Source: Asterionellopsis glacialis
Taxonomy: Eukaryota > Bacillariophyta > Plagiogrammaphyceae > Rhaphoneidales > Asterionellopsidaceae
Length of the DNA: 64,000 bases
NCBI GenBank assembly: GCA_014885115.2
Contig: WKLE02000853.1
Location: 1-64,000, forward strand
Reading direction: 5' to 3'
Both the position numbers and the translations under genes were made by a program. This document shows, in pieces, positions 22,403 to 31,400 of this stretch; position 1 is the first letter of the stretch; every line of letters starts with the position of its first letter. Below the pieces are notes generated by a model. It ran no database searches. It was not told where the DNA came from and saw only the letters and a list, made by a program, of their open reading frames with translations.

Positions 22403-22790
22403 AAAAATTCATTCAGTTAGTGTGATCAATTCTTTTTTTTAACAGTACTTTTTAGTCCAAAATCAACCTTCTCAATCAAATTTGATAGAATATAAATCAA
22501 TGTACCCACAAAAAAATGCTTCTATGACCTAAACATTTTTGACTCTGTTGTTGACAATGATGCTGTTCTCCTGCATCAATCCCCTCCCTCACTGCAATTC
22601 CCTCTTACTCACTGTTGCCGTTTTGCCACCTCCACGATCTCCTCCTCCCCATCCTCCTGCATTTTTATGGGGATCAATTGTGTACCTGTTTCTTATGTAA
22701 TAGCTTTGGATCTATGAAGCAGAGTCATATGCACAACAAGAATGTTCACAATTGTAACAAGAGCTGCTCTAGGATGAACACTGTCACACT
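22403..22790 (-). pseudogene. Truncated, decayed copy of the Cys-rich membrane protein gene at 29.2 kb
   Basis: The segment aligns by eye with 28,472-29,690. It starts with the shared stretch cagttagtgtgatcaattc (22,416 and 28,484) and continues through the gene's 3' flank, its Gly-rich C-terminal codons and a short piece of its Cys-rich part (catatgcacaaca). Two blocks present at the intact locus are missing: about 28.52-29.11 kb (3' flank) and about 29.37-29.63 kb (coding). No frame survives. Three CpG sites of the intact locus (in ttttcgactc, gtcgctgac and accgcaat) read TpG here. This is a non-functional duplicate forming the left edge of the CpG-poor segment. Confidence 0.8.
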
Positions 22791-23045
22791 TGCTCAAGTT
22801 TTGAAAGTCTATTTATTAGGGACTATTAATCATAATTTATACCTTTGGAAAGAATATTAAAAAATTTATGGTTGAAAAAAGCAAAGGACAAGATAGAAAC
22901 GTACCCTGTAACATTATTACTGCAAACTCTGTATGTAACTCATATATAATTTAGTACTATGAAAATTTCATTTTTGACGCATTTTTTATGTCAAGTACTA
23001 TTATCACTGCATTTTTGCAGGGATTTGAATAGTGGTAGTGTGTGG

Positions 23046-23314
23046 TAATATTACATGATACACTACATTCAATCACTTTGACTGTACATTTTTCATTTTT
23101 GACTGTACCATAAAATAATCCCAAAAATGGTGGGGAAAATATCCAGGTGACATTCCGGGATGTTATGTTGCTTAGTAGTGCATGGTATTACTTGGTATGA
23201 GGTAGTCTAGATGCATGGTTGTATTACATGCTATATGCTTAACCCTGGTATAAATCCTACAGGGAACATGTTGTAATATTATATGGCACACTACATTCAA
23301 ACACTTTGACTGTA
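23046..23314. repeat. Imperfect 41-bp direct repeat pair
   Basis: Two 41-bp copies, 23,046-23,086 and 23,274-23,314, share the core cactacattcaa and actttgactgta and differ at about four positions. They are 228 bp apart inside the CpG-poor segment. They may be remnants of a short repetitive element. No larger structure is seen. Confidence 0.7.
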
Positions 23315-23937
23315 ATTTTTTTTTAAATGGCTATACATTTTTACTGTACATTTTGAATGTGCAGATGCTACCGTAGTTCATATTAAAGCCCCCCCTCCTC
23401 TTATTAATACATTTTCTACTGTATTATTATTTGTAGGCAGCAGATTGGTGTGCCATTGCTCCTGCTGACTATCAGCTAGTTACATAAACTGTATGTACTT
23501 TCCAGTAGAGACAACTATGTTCTACCAGTTACCATGTAGGACCTACTCCCATGCCACAATTGATTGAACTGGACCCTGCACAACATATCACAGCAACCAG
23601 CTAATACTGATCAGCACACCTGCCTGTCAAACCAGAACAACCTTTAAACCCAAGCTCACCCTCCTTCTGTCTTTATTGTCCTTGTCATGCCTTGCTGTAA
23701 GACATTGTCACTGTCTCCATTTGTTTTTGTTCATTGCTGATTCTCTGTTTCTTTTGTTGGGATGATCTGATGGATTGTTCTTGTTGTATTTGTCTTTTTG
23801 CTAGTTCTACATGGATGTGGGTTACACAATTGACTATGGTAGACTGTATGACTGTGATTACTTTCTAGTAGTTTGGTTTTTAAAACAATCTCATAAACTT
23901 TCCTACCTTATCTCTTTTTTTACTAATAAGATCAGGA

Positions 23938-24066
23938 TCTGCTAAACCTCCTATATGATACCCTGGCTGCTATTTTCATCCTCCTCAACCTAATTCTCCT
24001 GCTGTGGGTGCTACTGGTGCTACTGGTGCTGCTGGTGGTCCTGAACCTCCTGCTGATGATGATTAA
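23938..24066 (+). pseudogene. C-terminal fragment of an unknown protein with a Pro/Gly/Ala-rich tail
   Basis: The frame reads SAKPPI, a stop, YPGCYFHPPQPNSPAVG and then a Gly-Ala-Thr repeat, ending PEPPADDD and TAA at 24,064-24,066. The repeat is a run of ggtgctact-type units at 24,006-24,033. Directly upstream is a possible splice acceptor (atcag at 23,931-23,935) and Cys-rich hydrophobic coding-like sequence with stops. The composition is that of a small membrane protein with a proline-rich tail. The parent family is not recognised. The internal stop and loss of frame upstream mark it as dead. Confidence 0.4.
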
Positions 24067-24252
24067 TTTTCCATCTTGACTTGAAGCCAAATACTTTTAC
24101 CATTCTTATTTAATATGATCCAAAAGGATGGTAAAAGTCATTGTTGCCAGGTAGGACAGAGGAATATAACTCCATTGTAGAAAGGAAGGCTTCCAGTTCA
24201 AACTTTTAATTAGCAAGACTGATAGAACAAACCCTGTCCCATTGATGATGAA

Positions 24253-25266
24253 GTGAATACTTGGGTGCATCCTGATTTTGTAACAGGATTTACCTGGTAC
24301 TTTTGGCATTATTATGATGATGTAAAAAATACAACAACTCCAGCACAGTTTGACACTTTAATAAAAACTGTTTTTAACCTTCCTCAGAGTCATCCTCATA
24401 GATGGTACACAAGCAAAAAAAATCCAACACCTCCAACAATCCATCTTTACCAAAGGCTATCTTGTACACCCAAAGAAAGTTATTATGCACTTGATGAATA
24501 TAAAAGCAGCTGTGCAGCATCTATGGAGAAAGTAGCAAAGTCTAATTTTGGTAGACAATCACCACCTATCCTTAAAAAGACTGCTATCATGATGAAATCT
24601 TCCAAACCAAGTCAACAAAAGTCTTCTCTTTCCATGTTTGCAGATGTAGTCTCCACCAAATCACCAATAACCCATTTACAAATTCATATTACTTCAAACA
24701 AACAAAAAAATCTCTTCTTCCAGAGCAACCCACAATTCAGGATGTACCTGGAGATGGTCATTGTTTAAGAAGATCTATATTGGTTTCTCTTAGGATGGAT
24801 TCAACAATTCACCTTCCATTCTTCTTTGTTTAACTATATCCTACTAAAAATTGGACCAAGTGGAGTAATGAAAGGGAATACAAATATTTATCCTGGTTCA
24901 ACTTCTGATGCTCACATGAATCAAAAATACATCTCATGTGCAAAGAAGTGGTTAAGACAACAAGTTAAGTTTGATATTGAGGGCTGTAAAGAACAACACT
25001 TAGGTTTTGTACATACTTTGATAGCTGTTTTAATAACATAAAGGAGAAGAATTGCTATTTTAGTAGACAATCCAAGAGAAAGGGAACATTGCAAAGTTAA
25101 AATATATGATCATGATTGAAGATTCTTTTCCCCAGATATTGTACCAGTTGATTCTCACTAATTTTCACAAGAAGATATTAATTTATGTTGGTAGAGGGGT
25201 AGCCATTATCAAGCTATTGTAGCCAAAATACCCAATTCATGGAAATCAATCTGGGATGACTGGAAT
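24253..25266 (+). pseudogene. Decayed OTU-like cysteine protease gene
   Basis: A 171-codon frame (24,253-24,768) with a polar, Lys/Ser-rich sequence runs into a frameshift. Shifted by one base, 24,741 onward reads DVPGDGHCLRRSI, the Asp-Gly-x-Cys catalytic motif of OTU proteases. About 150 codons later, in the frame of 24,826-25,041, the sequence reads GSHYQAIV, the place of the catalytic His. Between them lies ILVDNPREREHCKVKIYDHD, typical of the OTU beta core. At least one frameshift and four stop codons interrupt it. OTU enzymes remove ubiquitin or similar modifiers, and such domains are also carried by mobile elements of many protists. The whole stretch lacks any CpG. Confidence 0.65.
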
Positions 25267-25306
25267 GTAATTATTTGCTATTTATTGAAAGCAGCCACAG
25301 AACAGC

Positions 25307-26040
25307 TTGAACAATATTTCAAAGTTTGAATTTTTGCCTAAGTTGGAATCAGAAAGTTGCAATCAGATTGAAAAGATATGGAAACAAATGGATGTAAATG
25401 TTAAAAATGAACTCAACAATAATGGCAGCATTCTGTTAGAGCATCTCATACATCCAATTCTGTGTCATATCATGACCCATGAAATACTTTTTGACCAAGG
25501 GTACCACCATAATTCACTAATCAACAATACAGTCAATAATCAGGAACAAACCTATTATGCAGAAATGATCAAGAGTCCTATTGGTTTTACATGGGGAAAT
25601 GATGGTACATGTTATTTTACAACCACCTCAGCAACTGTTGGAAAACTATACTGTCACATATTTAATGATGCATTAACTGATTCAGAGTGTCAACCTTATG
25701 CTCTTTCCACTGAAGTACTCATTCCAGCTAATAAATGGAAACAAAATATACACAGAGACATGACTTAAGATGATGGTGATAGATTTTCTCAGCAGGGTTA
25801 CATACCATTCTTCCTGATCATTCCTTTTATGAACAGAGTAAGATTAGACTTATTTGGGATGGGAGAAATTTCCCATGGAGGCATGTTATAATAGACCAGA
25901 AGAAGATATTGTCTCTGTCTTATGTGTGGATTGGAAAGTATGACATAGAACATCAAAACCAATAATGTGTCCTTATGGTGAAATAAAAGGACATACAATG
26001 AATGATTTAAGGCTACACTTTTTACATGCTTCTGAAGGAT
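25307..26040 (+). pseudogene. Unidentified coding remnant downstream of the OTU-like pseudogene
   Basis: A 153-codon frame (25,307-25,768) has protein-like composition (KFEFLPKLESESCNQIEKIW, PIGFTWGNDGTCYFTTT). It is followed, in other frames, by further protein-like stretches such as FPMEACYNRPEEDIVSVLC and MCPYGEIKGHTMNDLRLHF, each ended by stops. I do not recognise the family. Because the OTU-like sequence directly precedes it in the same orientation, both may be parts of one ancestral polyprotein or gene. Confidence 0.4.
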
Positions 26041-26189
26041 GAAAATATTGAAACTTCCATATTGAAAGTTGCTGATGAAACATTTTTGGATATGCCCTAA
26101 GAATAATCAGTCATTTACTAGATTTTAAAATATTAAAAACTTCAATGCAAACCACTATTAATTTCTATTCTTTGGGTGTTGCAGTGAGT

Positions 26190-26410
26190 TTGCCTGAAAC
26201 AACAAAAAATAGTACTGTACCTTGCACCTGATACCTAGGTACTGTACCAGGTGTTTCTCTGAAGGGTGCTACTGTAGCAGGTACGCAGAGTGACAACCCA
26301 TTGTACATAAATAAATAGGTCCTAATTTTAACAAGACTAAAAATTTCAGATACAATGTACCTGGTAATGGTACTGTACATGTGCCTGGTACTGTGATTGA
26401 GTACCAGACA
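26190..26410. repeat. GTACC/GGTAC palindrome cluster inside the CpG-poor segment
   Basis: Dense short palindromic motifs such as actgtacc, aggtactgtaccagg, cctggtaatggtactgtac and gagtacc. They resemble the cluster at 30.4-31.2 kb, where the equivalents often contain CpG (taccggta, acggtac). Here they read with tg or ca instead, in line with CpG decay of one motif family. Confidence 0.5.
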
Positions 26411-27489
26411 CAGGGTTTCATGTATCACACTGAGTTTAACATTTTTTACTAGAAAATAAGTAGAAAGTGTCCCACCCCAAATCAAGATGGTCATGTGATA
26501 AATTTAATATGCATATAATGAATATAAAACAATATATATAAACAACCCAGTTCTCAGACGAAGAACTCAAGAAAAAAAAGTCTTCTACCACTATAAAGCT
26601 ATGCACACCAAATGATAGAGGGCCCTCAAGGGGGAGCACTGACATGCTGGGCCAATTATACAGATGAGATTTTTTTCTCAAATTTTTTCCTCCTGATATA
26701 AACATCAAACACATGTTTGTGACTTTTGTATGGAACTTGGTTCAATCCTCCAAAATCATTGTATTATTTTAAATAATGTATTTTTTGTCATAATCCTCCA
26801 AAGACAATATAAATTATTCACACCAATGTAAAGTTTATATTCCAAATAGTATAACTACTATGTCAAGAAAATACTATTTAGAATTTGACTCCAAAAACAG
26901 ATGTAAGTCACATTCATAATGGACCAAATGCTGGAAAATGGTCAAACTTTATGTATTGGGGTGTAAGGCATGTGCAATAATAATAATGACATACACCAAC
27001 AATATAATGGAAGGATGTCTTGTTGCTAGTTTTTGCATTTATGAAGACTAGACAGTCTAGACATGTGTGTATTTACATGAACACAAAAGTTGAAAATCCC
27101 AAAATTGAATCTGCATAGACCACTATTAGAACAATCAGAACAATCACATATTGATGACAACAACAGCCCTTCTATGCATGTTTTACTTTTCTTAATTCTC
27201 ACAAAGAAAAGGTTTGTCAGGATGTGTTCTTACCTGACAAATACAGTGAACAAGAAAAACAAAACTACTAACCAAGTCATGCATTTATAAGAAAATGAAA
27301 ATTTACAGAGCAACCAATTAAATGAAAAAATAAGACTGCTCTAGCCCCCAAAGGCAGGTTCTATCACAGATTCACAGCCTGCAATACTGAACCTGCTTGT
27401 TGACCCCATAGTGTGACCTACTGACTGCAGACACATAAACATATAGTGAAATTGAGTTATGCTCATTAAAGAGGCCATATGTCCAGTCT

Positions 27490-28083
27490 GGATGACCAGC
27501 TGCTGTTGCAAATGTAATTACTTTTGCACAAAGTGATGACATTGCAACCCTCTACCATGTCAATGAAGTGACACTTCAACCAATCAGTTCCACTCATATC
27601 AATGGCCAAGCTTCCTACCATGTTGTAACCCCAGCTGGAGTTATTGTCATTTCAGGAGATAGCTCAAATGATGAAGTGACCCAGAACTCCACCCATACTC
27701 AAGAAGTGATAACATTGAGAAGCTTGCTCAAAATGCTGACATCTTGGTCCATTTGGCTATGCACCCTATCATGCATGATAGTGGTTTCCCTGCAAAGGTA
27801 ATCTTTGAAGCACTGCTCCTGACATTTCCAATATGATGTAAAAGGCTGGAGTCAAGAATTTGGTTCTCACTCACATGTTTTCTCCTATTGGTGCTGATGC
27901 TCCTTTTATTTTCCCAGTTCCTGGTGGTCCACTTGATGAACAAGATTGGATTGATGCTGTGAAAGAAGGTGACTTTGATGGAGATGTCTATATTGGGAAG
28001 GACTTAATGACTATTCAGATTTCAGAAAAGCCTACAACAAGTGGTTATAGTGCTAATCAAACCAGAGAATTCAATAGATTATG
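27490..28083 (+). pseudogene. Decayed metallo-beta-lactamase-fold hydrolase gene
   Basis: Read through frame changes near 27,712 and ~27,820, the sequence gives VITFAQSDDIATLYHVNEV, then YHVVTPAGVIVISGDSSND, then IEKLAQNADILVHLAMHP, then GVKNLVLTHMFSPIGADAP and DFDGDVYIGKDLMTIQI. These match the order of a ribonuclease Z/arylsulfatase-type MBL protein: the strand pair before the SGD metal-ligand motif, ADILVH, LVLTH with a metal-binding His, and the final strand. The first HxHxDH motif is not seen, so the 5' part is missing or further decayed. At least two frameshifts and one in-frame stop (near 27,838) are present. The end at TGA 28,082 looks original. No CpG occurs in it. Confidence 0.6.
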
Positions 28084-28103
28084 AGAAAGTTATCTAGATT
28101 CCC

Positions 28104-29232
28104 GAATTCATTCACACATGCAACTTTTATCGGTTGTCGTCCATTGTCGTGCTGACACGTTTTTTTCCTCATATGTCCATCATCTCTGGACTCTCATCTT
28201 TGTCCATACTTAAGATAGAGTATGGGTTATTACTATTTACCTTTTGTGTATTTTCCATCTTCAACAAAAACCAAATCTTGTGGAAGACGACAACGATGAC
28301 GATATCTTGACTGTAGATAATAAAATAATAATGTTGATGAGGATGATGTTCCCAAGAATCCAATTGTGACACCCAAGATATTATGAGAATGTATTTCTTG
28401 TGTACGTTGATATTAACCAGTTGTACCACCAGATATATCCCCCTATATTGTCTAAGCGTATGTGTAATAAACAAAAATCATTCAGTTAGTGTGATCAATT
28501 CTTTTTCTAAAAGAGTACTTTTGATTACTTTAGTCTGATCCAAATTTAGATGGTTTGTAACCAGAGTCATAAACGAGTGTGGGTGGAGAATAGAATTTGT
28601 TTTTTGGGTAAGAGGAATTATGAATCCATGAATCCGAGTATCATGAATATCACATTTTGATGGGAACCTTGTCGATGCTAAAGGTGTGATCGGCTGGCTT
28701 CCAACGGTCACAAACGGTTGCTGACGTCTGTTCGCGGTATTAGGATGCCCGTGGTTTGTACCAGGGGCGATTAACATCACATACTAGGTACGATGTCCAA
28801 TAATACTAATTGCATACAATTTTTCTTACTACGTTTAGTTCGCCATTTTCGACCCTGCGCGTAGTGGTGTCGTATAGAAAAGAGATTACCAATCGATCTT
28901 TGAAGATGCTGCAACATCACATCGTACACGTAATCATCAAAAAATAAAGTCCTCATTTTCGTTGAAGCGCAGGATACCGAGAATAAGCAAGTGTCTTTAC
29001 ATATTATTATATACAAAATACATGCACTGATACAGTAGTAGACTAATTCCACCTGCTTCAAATTTCAAATCACATCGGATTTCATTACTTTCACAGATAC
29101 AGTACAGTACATCAAAATCAACCTTCTCAATCATATTTTGATAGAATATAAATCATTGTGTGCAGAAAAAAAATGTTTATTTGACCTAAACATTTTCGAC
29201 TCTGTCGCTGACAATGACACTCTTCTCCTGCA
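28104..29232. other. Intergenic region right of the CpG-poor segment
   Basis: CpG density returns to normal at 28,103 (five CpG within the next 60 bases). From 28,472 the sequence is the parent of the broken copy at 22.4 kb. Frames 28169-28474, 28478-28780 and 28777-29061 (-) have no recognisable features. The part next to 29,232 is the 3' flank of the Cys-rich gene. Confidence 0.5.
28472..28515. repeat. Start of the duplicated block shared with 22,403-22,790
   Basis: The 3' flank of the Cys-rich gene begins here to match the left edge of the CpG-poor segment (cattcagttagtgtgatcaa in both), in the same orientation and about 6.07 kb apart. It marks a tandem duplication whose left copy decayed. 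Confidence 0.7.
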
Positions 29233-29907
29233 TTAATCACCCCCCCCACCGCAATCCCCCCCCACACTACCACCGCAATCTCCTCCTCCTCCCCATCCTC
29301 CTGCATTGTTATGGGGATCAATTGTACCTGTTTCTTGTGTGATAGTTTTGGATCCATCTGGATTTGTAACCTCCTTGGTTACAATAACACTTCCATCAGG
29401 GTTCTGTGTTGTAAATTCTTTTTGCACCGCAGTGTCTCCTGTAGTAATAGGAAGCACAGCCGAATTTGCCATTACCGGTTCATCAAGTTCAGGTTTCTTA
29501 CAGCAACATATCTTACCATAAAGCGGACAACAGGAGCAACATGCACAACATGCAAATACGCATCCTACAATTGCAGCAATAACTGCAATAATAAAGATAA
29601 TACCTCCCACGGAAAAGCCTTCACAGCATGAAGATGAATCATATGCACAACACGAATGTTCACAATATAAACAATTATCGTTGAAGGACGAGATGCAGTA
29701 CTTATCCCACAGAGAGGACTCTGACTGGAAAAAACCACAGGAGCCATCCCATACATGGCCATAGGAACATCTTCCACAACTTGCTAAATCTCGTTCATCT
29801 CCATTATCTTCATTGTCGGTTTTCAACCAATGTAAAGCATCATCTGCCAGGCTCGATTTGCTCAAGATTGACAGTGCAGCTAGGAGAGTTTTAAATACCT
29901 TATTCAT
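29233..29907 (-). CDS. Cys-rich single-pass membrane protein of unknown function
   Basis: 224 residues, no intron. Residues 1-21 are a signal peptide (FKTLLAALSILSKSSLA). Residues ~42-95 are an extracellular or lumenal Cys-rich module with about 12 Cys (CGRCSYGHVW, CLYCEHSCC, SSCCEG). Residues ~98-118 are a transmembrane helix (GGIIFIIAVIAAIVGCVFACC). A juxtamembrane Cys cluster (CCACCSCCPLYGKICCC), likely palmitoylated, follows. The cytoplasmic tail has PDGSVIVTKEVTNPDGSKTI and a Gly-rich end with GGGGDCGG repeats. The plan resembles shisa-type or similar small Cys-rich receptors, but no family can be assigned. A damaged paralogous copy lies at 22.4-22.8 kb. Confidence 0.75.
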   Translation of the reverse strand: MNKVFKTLLAALSILSKSSLADDALHWLKTDNEDNGDERDLASCGRCSYGHVWDGSCGFFQSESSLWDKYCISSFNDNCLYCEHSCCAYDSSSCCEGFSVGGIIFIIAVIAAIVGCVFACCACCSCCPLYGKICCCKKPELDEPVMANSAVLPITTGDTAVQKEFTTQNPDGSVIVTKEVTNPDGSKTITQETGTIDPHNNAGGWGGGGDCGGSVGGDCGGGGD

Positions 29908-30257
29908 GTTCGGAAGTCGTTAATTTGATTTGAATGTATTTTTTGTTTCACTAGTAAACTAGTTTTCAAGATGGATGTGTTCTTCAATGAGAACCGTATG
30001 TCATAGAATATTATGAGTAGATGATCTACAAAAATTTATGTCACCTTGTTGAAATTCTAAAATTCGGCAGCTCCGAAAAGGGACTCAAAATATGCGGTTT
30101 TGATGACAATCACGATTTGGAACTAGGTTTGGTATCCGTCAGGTAGCGGAATGTGACGATGATTTCTGCAAACGCGAACCCTGAAGAAACCAATAGTAAT
30201 GCTTCAACGCCGGAGAGAGTCAAATGAGAACCCCCACAATTTTGGTCACTTCCCTTA

Positions 30258-30318
30258 AACAAAACCGGAATGAGCATCACACCGTTTCCTTAGTCCAACA
30301 AAACCGGAATGAGCATCA
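30258..30318. repeat. 22-bp direct repeat (two copies)
   Basis: aacaaaaccggaatgagcat plus ca occurs at 30,258-30,279 and again at 30,297-30,318 without a mismatch. The copies are separated by 17 bp. Both retain CpG. Confidence 0.85.
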
Positions 30319-30424
30319 ATACTATTTTTTTATGCAGAAGAAACCAAAGAAATAGTGGAACAAAAATACATCTTTTTTGGGGGGGAGAATCCTCCTGCAG
30401 ATGTCCTGATTGCGTGTGATGTCA

Positions 30425-31155
30425 CAGCGGCACCGGTACGGGGTAGCAAAGGTACGGTACGCCAGTAGTGACCCTTTTTTCACTACTCTTCTCGACCACA
30501 TTGGTCTACCTTACGTTAGCACAGTACCAGGTAATAGGCCTACAGACAGACAGTATGGTAGTCATGATGGGTTCTTTCATGCGTTCGCGGTGGTGACAAG
30601 CTCCAAAGCCTCAGCACGCAAGCATTCTCTACGACTACTTACTAAGTAGGTCCTCCACCAGGGAGGTCCTACCAGGTAGTCCTCTAGGATCCAAAGTACC
30701 GGAAGGCCTACCGGTAGAAACCCAGTCGCCGGTCGAGTTCCCTCCCACCCAGTGATCACTGACGATGGGGCAAATTCAAGGAAATGAAGGTGTACCTGGT
30801 ATGTACCCGTACCAACCAACGCTGGTACCACCTGTACGAGTACCTGGTACAGGTATTAGACGAGCCTGCTCACCGCCACCCGTCTACTTAAAAGCAGAGT
30901 GACTCTGCTCATATGTAACCAAAAATGCGTTGAGGTCTTACCAGTCTCGTACAGGACATAGAGTTATTATTGTTTTCAACGAAAGAACAACAAGCTAACT
31001 GTCTCTAGAGAGCCAGCCAGAGAGGTCCTTGCTCGAAGTAGTCCCTCATCGATCCTATCGAGGCGCTCTGGTGGTTTCTGTCCGTCATCGTTTAAGGACT
31101 AGTCCTAAAGGACCTACCGCTAGTAGTTCTCTACAAGTACACGGTACAGGGTTGG
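30425..31155. repeat. Cluster of short palindromic GGTACC/ACCGGT motifs
   Basis: Repeated motifs of the type caccggtacg, aggtacggtacg, agtaccaggta, taccggtag, ctggtaccacc and gtacctggtacagg, mixed with aggtcct/aggacct inverted pairs (30,650-30,700; 31,095-31,120). They could form many small hairpins. Similar but shorter clusters are near 18.97 kb and 26.2 kb. Confidence 0.6.
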
Positions 31156-31400
31156 TCTATCATGGGTATTCACTCGATGGGAGGTAGGATCAGCTCTATA
31201 GAGAGGATACTCCAATCAAGTGTCCTACTTTCTGTGAGCTGGTGAGAGAAATGTAACGGGGTAAAGGACCTAACTTGACTGTCAAGTAACCATCTCCAAC
31301 CTCCAGAAATAATATTTGTTTGTGTGGCATTGAAACCTAGCAATAGGGTGGCGACAAGAAGTCTATTTCCTTGATTGAAGACCAACCAATAAATTTGAAA

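Larger units (their letters stand above)
22791..28103. other. CpG-depleted accessory segment with decayed gene remnants
   Basis: AT-rich, broken coding remnants in several frames, and very few CpG. Sites seen are 22,900, 22,978, 23,156, 23,372, 26,284 and 26,559, with the next only at 28,103. GpC, CpA and TpG are frequent, so low GC alone does not explain it. Flanking genes have ordinary CpG density. The segment contains an imperfect direct repeat, a Pro/Gly-rich tail fragment, an OTU-like pseudogene, other coding debris, a GTACC-motif cluster (26.19-26.41 kb) and an MBL-like pseudogene. No reverse transcriptase, integrase, transposase or long terminal repeats are recognised, so I call it a decayed accessory segment rather than a named transposon. 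Confidence 0.8.
29908..31400. other. Intergenic region with direct repeats and a GGTACC-type motif cluster
   Basis: About 1.5 kb. It contains a 22-bp direct repeat (30,258 and 30,297) and, from about 30,425 to 31,155, many overlapping GTACC, GGTAC, ACCGGT and AGGTCCT motifs. Small frames here (30410-30649, 30577-30831, 31170-31526) are shaped by the repeats and are not called as genes. CpG content is high. The last 200 bp should hold the promoter of the F-box-like gene. Confidence 0.5.

Noticed and set aside
22930..28103. Fungal-type RIP as the cause of the base bias
   Set aside because: RIP would deplete CpA and raise TpA. Here CpA stays frequent and only CpG is missing.
22403..28515. LTR retrotransposon flanked by the shared 22.4/28.5-kb sequence as LTRs
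   Set aside because: The shared sequence continues into the Cys-rich gene on the right, lacks LTR end signatures, and no pol domains are seen between the copies.
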